47,195 nt of DNA from Bacteroidota bacterium (lineage in GTDB: Bacteria; Bacteroidota; Bacteroidia; Chitinophagales; Chitinophagaceae), in contig JAEWBT010000029.1 of NCBI GenBank assembly GCA_023391015.1, forward strand, positions 1 to 47,195. The letters run 5' to 3'. The position numbers and the translations under genes were made by a program. The notes beneath the pieces were generated by a model. That model searched no databases, was not told the origin of the DNA, and was given only the letters and a program-made list of their open reading frames with translations. Below are positions 33,682 through 42,052 of this stretch, piece after piece (the stretch's first letter is position 1; each line of letters starts with the position of its first letter).

Positions 33682-34457
33682 AACCCATCCGCATCCCGCA
33701 GAAATGGAAACTGGTCGCGGAAATCGCGGAGCATTTGGTAATCCAGAACAAGGGAATAAACCTGGGGGATACTGCCGCCTTCCCACATGGGTAATCCGTC
33801 GGGGCCATAGACAGCGCTGTCGCCGCTGTGGTCCAGGCCGTTGGCATCGGTGCCGGTGCGGTTCAGGCCGATAACGTAGGCTTGATTTTCAACGGCGCGG
33901 GCGGGAAGCAGGGTTTTCCAGGCGTGGGCGCGGCGGGCAGGCCAAGAAGCGATGTAGAGCAGAACATCATACTGCGCGTCGCCGGGCACGTTGCGACTCC
34001 AGACGGGAAAGCGCAGGTCATAGCAGATTTGCAGGCAGATTTTCCAGCCCATCACCTGCACAATCACGCGGCGGTCGCCGGGAGAAAAATGCTGGTCTTC
34101 ACCGCCGTAGGCAAACAGGTGGCGCTTGTTGTAGAAGTGAAACGTGCCGTCGGGTTGCATCCACACAAAACGATTATACACCCGGTCTTCTTCCCGGATC
34201 ATCACCGAGCCGCCGAGAATGCAGCGGTGGCGGCGCGCTATGGCCCGCATCCACTCCACCGTCTCGCCTTCCATGGTTTCGGCCAGGGCGGTGTTCATGC
34301 TAAAACCGGTGGCAAACAATTCCGGAAGCAAGACAACCTGCAAGGGATATTGCGCTGCTTCGTCAGCCATCATGCGCTCATACTGGGTATAATTTCCGGT
34401 GGGGTCTTCCCAGAGAACATCGGGTTGCAGCAGGGTAAAGCGAAGCGGGGCGGGCAT
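33669..34457 (-). CDS. Omega-amidase / nitrilase-superfamily carbon-nitrogen hydrolase (YafV-like)
   Basis: 262 aa. The catalytic triad of the nitrilase superfamily is visible: Glu46 (LLPELFATGFSM), Lys111 (YNKRHLF) and Cys145 (ICYDLRFPVW). The surrounding residues match the YafV/Nit2 omega-amidase group, which hydrolyses alpha-ketoglutaramate or alpha-ketosuccinamate, the side products of transaminase and methionine salvage reactions. No signal peptide, cytoplasmic. It ends within a hairpin and is followed on the plus strand by two TTCCGGAA copies upstream of its start (34488, 34510). Confidence 0.87.
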   Translation of the reverse strand: MPAPLRFTLLQPDVLWEDPTGNYTQYERMMADEAAQYPLQVVLLPELFATGFSMNTALAETMEGETVEWMRAIARRHRCILGGSVMIREEDRVYNRFVWMQPDGTFHFYNKRHLFAYGGEDQHFSPGDRRVIVQVMGWKICLQICYDLRFPVWSRNVPGDAQYDVLLYIASWPARRAHAWKTLLPARAVENQAYVIGLNRTGTDANGLDHSGDSAVYGPDGLPMWEGGSIPQVYSLVLDYQMLRDFRDQFPFLRDADGFSLL

Positions 34458-34526
34458 CGGAGAAAGGGTGTTTTTTAAGGGCTAAATTTCCGGAAAATAA
34501 CCCTTCTTTTTCCGGAAAATTCTGCC

Positions 34527-35219
34527 TTATAAACGGCTGCCGGTCCAGTAGGCCAGCAAAGCATCGCTGTAACTGGCGCTGACCGGTATTTCCACCTGCG
34601 CAATGCAGAGCTTTTTGGCTTCTACCCCACTGATGGCCCCCAGCCGGACCACAAACGACCGGTGAACGCGCATGAAAAGCAATGCCGGCAAGCGTTCTAA
34701 AAGCTGTCCCAAACTGGTGCGAAGCAACAACGGCGGGTCAAACGCACGGTACAGCCGGACGTAATTATCCAGGGCTTCGGCATACAGGATTTCGTCTAAA
34801 AACACTTTGTGTTCCCGGCTGCTGTCGCGCAATAACAGCGTTTTGCGCTCCCGCTCCTGCGCAGCACTCAGCGCCTCCCTGACTTTTTCCACGCCGCGCA
34901 AAAAGCGTGGGAAAGCGATGGGTTTGGTCAGGTAATCCACCGCGCCGATGTCAAACCCTTCTACCGCAAACGAACTGTAGGCGGTCGTTAGGATGAGGGG
35001 CGGTTGGTGGGTCAGGCTTTTATAAAACGCAATACCGTTCTGACCGGGCATTTCTATATCCAGAAACAACAACCTGGGCGGTGCCGCCTGGAGCGCTGCC
35101 CGCGCCGGATGCACATCGGTGAAAGTCGCCACCAGTTGCAGGTACGGCACGCGGCGGCAATGGTTGGTAATCACCTCCAGGGCAAGCGGCTCGTCGTCTA
35201 TGGCTACAACCGGAATCAT
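34527..35219 (-). CDS. LytTR-family response regulator
   Basis: 230 aa. Receiver domain with acidic pocket Asp8-Asp9, phospho-acceptor Asp54 (LFLDIEMPG) and Lys99 (YLTKP). The LytTR DNA-binding domain covers about 128-230 (LYAEALDNYVRLY, FMRVHRSFVV). The ATG at 35219 overlaps the stop of the sensor kinase gene by 4 bp (ATGA), which fixes the start and indicates co-translation; an upstream in-frame extension is antisense to kinase sequence. It controls transcription of unknown targets in response to the adjacent kinase. Confidence 0.92.
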   Translation of the reverse strand: MIPVVAIDDEPLALEVITNHCRRVPYLQLVATFTDVHPARAALQAAPPRLLFLDIEMPGQNGIAFYKSLTHQPPLILTTAYSSFAVEGFDIGAVDYLTKPIAFPRFLRGVEKVREALSAAQERERKTLLLRDSSREHKVFLDEILYAEALDNYVRLYRAFDPPLLLRTSLGQLLERLPALLFMRVHRSFVVRLGAISGVEAKKLCIAQVEIPVSASYSDALLAYWTGSRL

Positions 35220-36241
35220 GCAAACTGGATGTCTAAAGTTACCCGAAAGGTAAGCGGCTCGTCGGCGATGTGGAACCGGTGCCGGCCGGGAAAGGCCAGT
35301 TCCAGCCGGCGGCGGGCGATGGCGATGCCTTTTCCCAACCCTTGCGGTGTGCGGGCGTCGATGCATTTTTCATTCAAAACAGAAAAATGAAGTTGTTGCC
35401 CGTTTCCCCGGAGCGACAGCCGGATGGTAGCTTCCCGCCCGGCAGTAACGCCGTATTTAAACGCGTTTTCAACAAAAGGCAACAACAGCAGCGGCGGCAA
35501 CAGCACGCTTTCGTCGTGTATTTCAACGTCGGTCACCACGTGCATATTGGTGCTGAGCCGCAGTTGCTGAAAGGAAAGATAATCCCGGAGTTGCGCGACT
35601 TCCACGCCGAGCGGCACTTTTTCCAGCGCCGCCTCGCCGATGGCGTAGCGCGCCAGCCCGGAGAGTTGCAGAATGGCATCCGGTGTGCGGGGGTCGGCGC
35701 GCAGGGCCAGGGCGTAAATGCTGTTGAGCGCGTTGAAAAGAAAATGAGGATTCAGCTGCGATTTCAGCAGGGCGCTTTCGGCGGCCAGGTGCTGGCGACG
35801 GCTTTCCTGCCATTGCTGATACAGCCGCAGGGGAAACGGCACAATCAGCACCATCAAAAACATGAACAAATGAAAAACGGAAAGAACAGGTTCGGGCCGG
35901 TGGCGAAATTCCGGCGGCTGCATAACGGCATTTATCCCCAAAAGCACCAGCAGGCACAGGAACAGATTGGCCCCGTACAACACGTATTTTTTCCCCAGAT
36001 ACAGCCGGGGAATGGCCCCGTAATACTGGATGTAAAAAACCAGCACCAGCAACAGCCCGTTGGCCAGTCGCGGCGGAATGAGCATGTCGGCGGCCACGGC
36101 AGACACACTCCATTGCTGCATCCGGGGATTGAAAAACGCCGGTAATGAAAGAAACAAAAGCCAGCCCGATACGTGCAGCAAAACGGCCTGCAACATTGCG
36201 GAAATTCCGGAACGGTTCGGAACGGGATTTGGGCGGGACAC
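35216..36241 (-). CDS. LytS/YehU-type sensor histidine kinase
   Basis: 341 aa. About four transmembrane helices occupy residues 15-150, with no large extracellular domain. The His_kinase domain follows with LKSQLNPHFLFNALNSIY (phospho-His near 166), then a HATPase domain with LLPFVENAFKYGV. The signal is probably sensed in the membrane. The GTG at 36241 is taken as start; an ATG at 36196 (MLQAVLLHVSG) is an alternative that removes 15 residues. Operon with the LytTR regulator downstream. Confidence 0.9.
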   Translation of the reverse strand: MSRPNPVPNRSGISAMLQAVLLHVSGWLLFLSLPAFFNPRMQQWSVSAVAADMLIPPRLANGLLLVLVFYIQYYGAIPRLYLGKKYVLYGANLFLCLLVLLGINAVMQPPEFRHRPEPVLSVFHLFMFLMVLIVPFPLRLYQQWQESRRQHLAAESALLKSQLNPHFLFNALNSIYALALRADPRTPDAILQLSGLARYAIGEAALEKVPLGVEVAQLRDYLSFQQLRLSTNMHVVTDVEIHDESVLLPPLLLLPFVENAFKYGVTAGREATIRLSLRGNGQQLHFSVLNEKCIDARTPQGLGKGIAIARRRLELAFPGRHRFHIADEPLTFRVTLDIQFA

Positions 36242-36378
36242 TTTTGGAGAAATGGAAAAGAAGGGTATTTACATCAAAACAGCCACGCGACAACCGCGTG
36301 GCTAAAATAAAACAAGAGGCCTTTTCTCCGGAACTAAACCCCACCCGGTTTTCCGGAAAAGTTTGGCTTCCGCTGCGC

Positions 36379-37386
36379 TTACCGGCCGGTCATCATCTTG
36401 CACTGCCGGAAAACGCCCTTGTCGTTGCTCACCTGAATCTGGTACAGATAATTGCCCCGGCTCAAGCCCAACGCCTGCAAATCAACCGCCACCTTGTAAT
36501 CGCCTTCGCTGAGTTTGCCCTGCGGCAGCGATGCCACCCGGCGAGCCGTCAGGTCGTAGATGTCCAGTTGCACGTCCGAGGCAGCGTTTAAGGTGAACGG
36601 AACGGTGGTAGCGCCCACGTGTGGGTTGGGGAAATTCTGGCCCAGCGAAAACTGCCCGCCGGTTTCGCCTTCGTAGTCGCGGATGCCGGTAGAGGTGCCC
36701 GACCCGTCAATTGTTACTTCCAGATACGAGCTGTACGTACCATCGCCATTATCCGTTAGCGTTGCCAGTTGCAGCGCATACCCGTCGCTGAACACGTTGT
36801 CGCTGGTCAGCGATTGCGGGTCGGGGCCGTTGGTGTAAACGCTGCTGTTGGCCGCGTAGAAATTGTTTTTGGTCGCCACATCCCAGGTCATCTGCGAAAC
36901 CGCGCGGTATACCGGGCTGACGTACACCTGAAAGTGAATGTGGGTCACGCGACCGTTGTAGTGCCCCGGAAAAATCGTGATAAACTCTACCTCACCGTTG
37001 GCATCCGTCATCTGATAGCCCCGCAGCCAGGTGGTGCTCGCGCTGCCGCCGGGATTCATGGGGGTGGCGTAGCCGGAATAGGTGCCGTTTTTATCGCAAT
37101 GCCAGACGTTGACCCGCACATTTTGCATCGGCAGGCAGTTGCCTTTACCAATGATTTTCATTTTAAGCCGCAGCTCCACACCGGCGCAGGTTTCCCGGAT
37201 GTCCTGCCGGAAATAAGTGGCTGAATTGTTGGTAGTGAGGTCCAGTGGAAAAGGCCCTTCCGTTTCCGAGGGAATCAGGACGCAACTGGCTGGTTTGGCA
37301 CCGGTATCTGCATGGGCTTTGGAGACCGGAAGCAGTGCGCCCGCACCCAGCAGGCTGATGCTTTTCAGAAAATCATCTCTTTTCAT
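36379..37386 (-). CDS. Intradiol ring-cleavage dioxygenase-like protein with T9SS sorting domain
   Basis: 335 aa from ATG 37386. The dioxygenase core (about 40-240) contains VNVWHCDKNGTYSGY and FPGHYNGRVTHIHF. Candidate iron ligands are Tyr103 or Tyr106, Tyr143, His149 and His151, as in catechol/protocatechuate-type enzymes. The N-terminus is a short hydrophobic signal (ISLLGAGALLPVSKAHA). The C-terminal ~85 residues form a type A T9SS sorting domain (SLGQNFPNPHVGATTVPF, DLTARRVASL, GNYLYQIQ). It should therefore be exported by the type IX system encoded in this window. A TAGATTTG promoter box supports the start. Substrate unknown. Confidence 0.88.
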   Translation of the reverse strand: MKRDDFLKSISLLGAGALLPVSKAHADTGAKPASCVLIPSETEGPFPLDLTTNNSATYFRQDIRETCAGVELRLKMKIIGKGNCLPMQNVRVNVWHCDKNGTYSGYATPMNPGGSASTTWLRGYQMTDANGEVEFITIFPGHYNGRVTHIHFQVYVSPVYRAVSQMTWDVATKNNFYAANSSVYTNGPDPQSLTSDNVFSDGYALQLATLTDNGDGTYSSYLEVTIDGSGTSTGIRDYEGETGGQFSLGQNFPNPHVGATTVPFTLNAASDVQLDIYDLTARRVASLPQGKLSEGDYKVAVDLQALGLSRGNYLYQIQVSNDKGVFRQCKMMTGR

Positions 37387-37421
37387 AAGGAGCTTTTTAG
37401 AGTGCCGTTTTAGGGGCACTT

Positions 37422-37429
37422 CAAATCTA
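37422..37429 (-). promoter_or_regulatory. -7 promoter box TAGATTTG of the dioxygenase gene
   Basis: Perfect TAnnTTTG on the minus strand (plus-strand CAAATCTA), 36 bp before ATG 37386. It lies upstream of an earlier in-frame ATG (37419) too closely for that start to be used, favouring 37386. Confidence 0.5.
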
Positions 37430-37533
37430 AAAAATCCCTCGGAGCGATTGTAAAGAGATTGGGGTGAATGGGGTTGTTTTTGGGGTAGAAATTAGAAAAA
37501 GACTGTGTATATGTGGCAAAGCAGCCGTTCCTT

Positions 37534-39192
37534 TTACCGCACCCGCACCAGCCAATAATGCGCTATCGCTTCTGGGCGGCTTTTGGCAGAAAGAAATGTT
37601 GGGGTGAGTTCGCTGGTTTTAAACCGGTTAAAGCGGGCCAAGGTATCCGGAAAAATGCCTTCACGGGCCATCTCTTCTAAGCCTTCTTTACCGGTGAGCA
37701 CGTAGGAAAAGCGCCGCTGCGCAGCATATCCGGAGTCTTGATAGCGCTTGATGATGCTGCGGGCATAAAACGGCAGGCTGTTGAGCGGGTCGTCCACGCG
37801 GTAAGCCAACACCTGCTCGCGGGGAATGCCTTTCTCCCGGATATAGCGCCCCGCCTGACTGCCCAGTTGGTATTCCAGTAAAAGCGGACGGTAAAAAGCA
37901 TTTGTAAGAAAAATATTGGTGAGCACAATGGCCGTTGCGCTGGCCCAAACGATCCGCCCCGTACCGCGCGTGCCCCGAACGATTTCTACCCAGATCAAAG
38001 CCGCTGCCGCCCATGCGCCAAACACATACCACCGCGCCGGAAACACCATCCACAACACCAGAAAAACGCCCACAATCAGCAGCAAGCCACCGATACCGGT
38101 TTGAATTTTGACAAACGCCCGCTGCCATTTTGGGTATTTGCCTTCGGCAAAATCTTTTATCAATAAGGCTACTAAAATGGCCGCAAGGGGGAAGACCACG
38201 AAGATATAGTGGGGCAGTTGGTAGCGGCTCATGCCCAGGGCCAGATACGACAGCACAAAGCCGCCCAGCGCCACGCCTTCTTCACCCGCACCGAGCCGAA
38301 ACTTTTTCCGGAAAAGATTCCGGAAACCCACGCCCAGCGCCAGCAAAAACAACAATATCCAGGGCAGAAAGGCCCACAGCATATTGACGAGCAGAAACTC
38401 CGGCCCCGCGCCGTTGTTCCAGTGGCTTTCGCCGGTGATGCGTCCAAAGCTCTGCGACCAATAGAAAAACCGCAGTCCAGAAGCGCCCGTTTTTCCGTTT
38501 ATAAAAACCGCCGGGTCGGCGTCAAACTGCTGGTACAATCCAATAGACATGGGAATGAGGAGCACGGCAATTACCAGCGCAGCCACGATATATTTCGGGT
38601 CAAAAATTTGTTTCCAGTCGCGGCGTAAGAGGGCATCGGCCCCAAAGGCAAAAACAGGCGCAAGCAGGGCAATCGGCCCTTTGGTCATCATTCCGAAAGC
38701 AACACCTACCGCCGTGAGCAAAAGCCAACCCCACTTTTTGTTGTGCCGGTACTCCGCCCAGCTCCAAAACGCTACCGCCACCCAGCCCATCAGCATCGTA
38801 TCGGTGCGCACGTCGTTGGTCATCAAAAACATCCCTTGGCACGAAGCCAGCACCAAAGCCGCCAGCCGGCCCACTGATTCACCATGCAGCCTGCGCCCCA
38901 GCCGGTAGGTGGCATACACGGCCAGAATCGCAACCAAAAACGATGGCAGCTTAAAGCCAAAGTTGGTAGGTCCGAAGAGCTCCATGCTCGCTGCCGAAAG
39001 CCAAAACAGCATGGGCGGCTTGTCTAAATACGCGAAGCCACGGTCGTAGAGGAAAGTCCAGTTTCCGGAAAAGCGCATTTCGCGGGCCATCTCGGCGTAT
39101 TGCGAAGCGTCAATGTCCATCACATCCACAAAGAGCGCGGGGATGTGCACAATCAGAATCAGGGCGAAAATCCAGGCAGGAATGCGGGGCAT
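37534..39192 (-). CDS. GT39-family (ArnT/PMT-like) glycosyltransferase
   Basis: 552 aa from ATG 39192. Polytopic membrane protein with about eleven hydrophobic segments. The N-terminal loop carries the acidic catalytic signature MDIDASQYAEMAREM (about 25-39) and YLDKPP, characteristic of lipid-phosphate-sugar-dependent transferases of the GT39/ArnT group; a C-terminal soluble domain follows (about 470-552). It transfers a sugar from a polyprenyl donor to lipid or protein outside the inner membrane; the acceptor is unknown. A TACCTTTG box ends 9 bp before the ATG and rules out the longer in-frame start. Confidence 0.87.
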   Translation of the reverse strand: MPRIPAWIFALILIVHIPALFVDVMDIDASQYAEMAREMRFSGNWTFLYDRGFAYLDKPPMLFWLSAASMELFGPTNFGFKLPSFLVAILAVYATYRLGRRLHGESVGRLAALVLASCQGMFLMTNDVRTDTMLMGWVAVAFWSWAEYRHNKKWGWLLLTAVGVAFGMMTKGPIALLAPVFAFGADALLRRDWKQIFDPKYIVAALVIAVLLIPMSIGLYQQFDADPAVFINGKTGASGLRFFYWSQSFGRITGESHWNNGAGPEFLLVNMLWAFLPWILLFLLALGVGFRNLFRKKFRLGAGEEGVALGGFVLSYLALGMSRYQLPHYIFVVFPLAAILVALLIKDFAEGKYPKWQRAFVKIQTGIGGLLLIVGVFLVLWMVFPARWYVFGAWAAAALIWVEIVRGTRGTGRIVWASATAIVLTNIFLTNAFYRPLLLEYQLGSQAGRYIREKGIPREQVLAYRVDDPLNSLPFYARSIIKRYQDSGYAAQRRFSYVLTGKEGLEEMAREGIFPDTLARFNRFKTSELTPTFLSAKSRPEAIAHYWLVRVR

Positions 39193-39201
39193 AAGTGGGG
39201 C

Positions 39202-39209
39202 CAAAGGTA
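39202..39209 (-). promoter_or_regulatory. -7 promoter box TACCTTTG of the GT39 gene
   Basis: Perfect TAnnTTTG on the minus strand, ending 10 bp before the GT39 ATG, implying a nearly leaderless mRNA. It forms a divergent pair with the box at 39229-39236. Confidence 0.6.
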
Positions 39210-39228
39210 GTCTGCGAAAGGAAGGGTT

Positions 39229-39236
39229 TATTTTTG
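39229..39236 (+). promoter_or_regulatory. -7 promoter box TATTTTTG of the BatB-BatC gene
   Basis: Perfect TAnnTTTG, 7 bp before ATG 39243, again implying a very short leader. It rules out the upstream in-frame ATG at 39195. Confidence 0.6.
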
Positions 39237-39242
39237 CGCTAT

Positions 39243-40862
39243 ATGCTGGCTTTTCATTTTCCCGAACGGTTGTGGGCTTTGGCCCTGGTTCCCCTGCTGG
39301 CGGTACTTTTCTGGAGCTATCGGCAATGGCAAAAAGCGCGGCTGCGCCGCCTGGCCGATGCGCCATTGCAAAGCGCTTTGTGGATGGGCAACGTACCTAA
39401 ACCTGGTCGGGTCGGGTGGGCGCTTTTGCCTTTATTGGCGCTTGTATTTGTAATACTGGCCGCCGCCGGGTTATACGAGCCCAAAGGCAGCGCGACTTTG
39501 CCGTCTAAAGGTGTGGACGTGATGCTGGTGCTGGATGCCAGTCGCTCGATGCGTGCCCGCGATGTGCAACCCAGCCGCCTGGCCCGTGCCACTTCGTTTC
39601 TGTCCCGCCTCGCTGACCGCCTGCCGGGCGACCGCCTTGGGCTGATTGTGTTTGCCGGTCGGCCTTATCTGCAAACGCCGCTCACCACCGACCGCGGCGC
39701 GCTGCGCCTGGCGCTGCAATCGGTTTCGCCGGAGACCTTGCCAACACAGGGCACGCTGCTTTCGCCGGCTTTGAGCATGGCGGCCCATAGTTTCCCCCAA
39801 AACCTGCGGCGCTCGCGCGTGGTGGTGCTCGTCAGCGATGGCGAAGACCACGACGAAAGCGGCTCTGACGGAGCCGGTTTGCTCAAAAAAGACGGTATCC
39901 ACACGCTGGTGTGGGGCGTGGGCACACCGGAAGGCATTGGTCTGCTGGAGGCCGACGGCACGCCTAAAACCGGCCCCAACGGCGAACAGGTGATTACAAG
40001 GCTGGAAGAACCTTCGCTGCAACATGTTGCGCAGGAAACCGGCGGGCGCTACAACCGGTTGCAGGATGCTGCGGCAGATGCTGATCGGGTGGCTGGGGTT
40101 ATTAAATCGCTGCCTGCATCCTACTTACCGGCTGCTAAAGGCGAGGAAGCATCGGCGCGGGAGTATTTTCCCCTCTTCGCCGGCGCAGCGCTGGCTTTAC
40201 TGCTTTTGCAACGCTTTCTACAGTCGTTAAGGCGCAGGCAAAAGGTGAGTAAAGCGTTGCCGGTAGCAGGCCTGTTACTCTGTGTTTCTTTTGCAGCGCA
40301 AGCCCAAACCGATTGGCAGAAAGGCACACGGCTGTATCGGGAAGGGAAGTTTGGACAAGCGGCAGAGGCGTTTGAAAAAGCCCTGGGAGACAGCGCTTCT
40401 CGTGCGGCGGCACAATACAACTTAGGCAACGCGCTGTATAAAAAAGGCGATTACACCGGGGCGGCAAAGGCGTACAACGAGGCGGCGGAGATTTCCGGAA
40501 ATCCAGCTGCGTTTTACAATCAGGGCAACAGTTACGCGGAGCAAAAGCAATGGCAGCAGGCTCTAGACGCTTATAAAAAAGCGCTTCAGAAGCAGCCCGG
40601 CGCGGTGGATGCCCAACGCAATTACGCCTACGCCCGTAAACAATTGCAGCGACAGCAGCAGGAAAAGAATAAACAAGATCAGCAGAAAAATCAGCCACAA
40701 CCCCGGCAGCCGGAGCAGGGCGAACCGCAACCACAGCCATCTAATCTTACCAAAGAGCAAGCCGAAAAAATGCTGCAAGCCTTGCGGCAGGAAGAACAAA
40801 AAATTGCTGACCACAAACGCGAAGGGCAGGAAGGCGAAATGCCGCCGGAAAAAGATTGGTAA
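39243..40862 (+). CDS. BatB-BatC fusion: VWA domain plus TPR protein
   Basis: 539 aa. Two N-terminal transmembrane helices (about 9-25, 57-76), then a von Willebrand A domain (about 91-290) with a complete MIDAS DASRS (Asp98, Ser100, Ser102). A third membrane helix (about 308-325) ends the BatB part. It is followed by a signal-peptide-like stretch ALPVAGLLLCVSFAAQAQ (about 337-354), TPR repeats (about 357-460) and a Q/P-rich tail (about 465-505). BatB and BatC are normally separate genes of the Bacteroides aerotolerance operon; here they are one frame. batA, batD and batE are not adjacent. Role in envelope stress tolerance is by analogy. Confidence 0.85.
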   Translation: MLAFHFPERLWALALVPLLAVLFWSYRQWQKARLRRLADAPLQSALWMGNVPKPGRVGWALLPLLALVFVILAAAGLYEPKGSATLPSKGVDVMLVLDASRSMRARDVQPSRLARATSFLSRLADRLPGDRLGLIVFAGRPYLQTPLTTDRGALRLALQSVSPETLPTQGTLLSPALSMAAHSFPQNLRRSRVVVLVSDGEDHDESGSDGAGLLKKDGIHTLVWGVGTPEGIGLLEADGTPKTGPNGEQVITRLEEPSLQHVAQETGGRYNRLQDAAADADRVAGVIKSLPASYLPAAKGEEASAREYFPLFAGAALALLLLQRFLQSLRRRQKVSKALPVAGLLLCVSFAAQAQTDWQKGTRLYREGKFGQAAEAFEKALGDSASRAAAQYNLGNALYKKGDYTGAAKAYNEAAEISGNPAAFYNQGNSYAEQKQWQQALDAYKKALQKQPGAVDAQRNYAYARKQLQRQQQEKNKQDQQKNQPQPRQPEQGEPQPQPSNLTKEQAEKMLQALRQEEQKIADHKREGQEGEMPPEKDW

Positions 40863-40962
40863 TAGCGCGACGATTTTCCGGAAAATCGCCTGCTGCGCAC
40901 CATTTTCGCCCTAATATTGTAGCGCAGGAACGGCCTTTACTAACCCATTTCCTGATAAAGCG

Positions 40963-41001
40963 AAGCCCGATGCCTTTCACAACGGCAACGGGCTTTTTTT
41001 T
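40963..41001 (+). terminator. Terminator after the BatB-BatC gene
   Basis: Stem AAGCCCGATGCC / GGCAACGGGCTT (one A-A mismatch), loop of 9 nt, then eight T. It lies about 100 bp behind the stop codon. Confidence 0.75.
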
Positions 41002-41028
41002 GTGAAGTAATGGTATTGGCTACAGCAA

Positions 41029-41107
41029 CTTTGTTATCCTTGAAAGGATCTCTTCAGAAACATCCTTAGATAGGAATCAAAAAGGGATTCTTTGCAGGAT
41101 GACAAAC
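41029..41107. repeat. Composite dispersed repeat, copy 2 (inverted)
   Basis: Its reverse complement matches 1892-1963 in two conserved modules at the ends (CTGCAAAGAATCCCTTT and GAGATCCTTTCAAGGATAAC), with about 28 diverged bases between them. Confidence 0.6.
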
Positions 41108-41358
41108 CCAGCCTTCTTGTTAAACGCACCTGCTTTCAGGATATTAATCTAACCGACACGTACGAGCCCGGTAAGGGCGAATGCAATTCGCCCCTGCTCA
41201 ATTGCATTTATTTCGCTTTTTTACCCGTTTGTTTTGTCACCCCGCCAGAAGGGCGGGGTCTGAGAAAAACACTTTGAAACAATGCCTGTCCGTTCTGGAA
41301 CGACAAAATATTACGTTTCTGGAACTACTTTGTCTTTCGTCTTCATACCGAATACCCC

Positions 41359-41970
41359 ATGAAAACCGCTTTCCGCTACCTGCTTTTCTACAAACCCTTC
41401 CAGGTGCTTTCGCAGTTTTCAGTGGAAGGCGATAAGCGAACGCTGGCCGATTATTTTTCCGGAATTGCAAAGGATGTTTATCCCGTTGGTCGCCTGGACT
41501 ACGACAGCGAAGGCTTGCTGCTGCTCACCAACGACAAGCGCCTGACCCACCAATTGCTGGACCCATCGCAAGCGCATCCGCGAACGTATTGGGTGCAGGT
41601 AGAAGGCGCAGTTACGGAAAAAGCCTTGGAGCGGCTAAGGAGCGGCGTAACGATTTCTATCGACGGTAAAAAACACCACACGTTACCAGCCTTGGCAACG
41701 CTGGTAGAAGCGGAAAAAATAAGGGAAATTCCGGAACGAAACCCACCCATTCGCTACCGCGCCGCCATCCCCACAAGCTGGATTTCGCTTACGCTGACCG
41801 AAGGCAAAAACCGGCAGGTGCGCCGCATGACGGCTGCTGTGGGCTTTCCAACGTTGCGATTGATTCGCGTGGCCATTGGTGATTTAGAAATAGAAAATAT
41901 GCTGCCGGGCGATTGGCGGGAAGTAAGGCCGGAAGCTATTATGCCAACCGGAAAGAAGCGTGAGAAGTAA
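41359..41970 (+). CDS. rluE: Pseudouridine synthase, RluE-like
   Basis: 203 aa. Catalytic motif GRLDYDSEGLLLLTND with the nucleophilic Asp47, plus LTLTEGKNRQVRRMTAAVGF, which marks the RsuA/RluB/E/F family. The short form without an N-terminal S4 domain corresponds to RluE, which converts a single uridine of 23S rRNA (U2457 in E. coli) to pseudouridine. It starts directly with the catalytic domain, as expected. No operon partners; a large hairpin follows at 42053. Confidence 0.88.
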   Translation: MKTAFRYLLFYKPFQVLSQFSVEGDKRTLADYFSGIAKDVYPVGRLDYDSEGLLLLTNDKRLTHQLLDPSQAHPRTYWVQVEGAVTEKALERLRSGVTISIDGKKHHTLPALATLVEAEKIREIPERNPPIRYRAAIPTSWISLTLTEGKNRQVRRMTAAVGFPTLRLIRVAIGDLEIENMLPGDWREVRPEAIMPTGKKREK

Positions 41971-42052
41971 TCGGCAAAGAGGAAGGATTCAGAAAAATTC
42001 AGGTCTTAAATCTTGGGAGTGTTTTCCGGAAAATGTATCCAGATTTCCGGAA

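Larger units (their letters stand above)
40863..41358. other. 496-bp intergenic region with hairpins and dispersed repeats
   Basis: No gene seen. In order it holds an 18-bp palindrome CGATTTTCCGGAAAATCG (40871-40888), the terminator at 40963, composite repeat copy 2 (41029-41107), a hairpin GGGCGAA-TGCAA-TTCGCCC (about 41174-41192) and a GC hairpin ACCCCGCC...GGCGGGGT (about 41239-41260). Confidence 0.6.

Noticed and set aside
35220..35366. Upstream extension of the LytTR regulator
   Set aside because: It reads through kinase codons in another frame; the ATGA overlap at 35216-35219 fixes the start.
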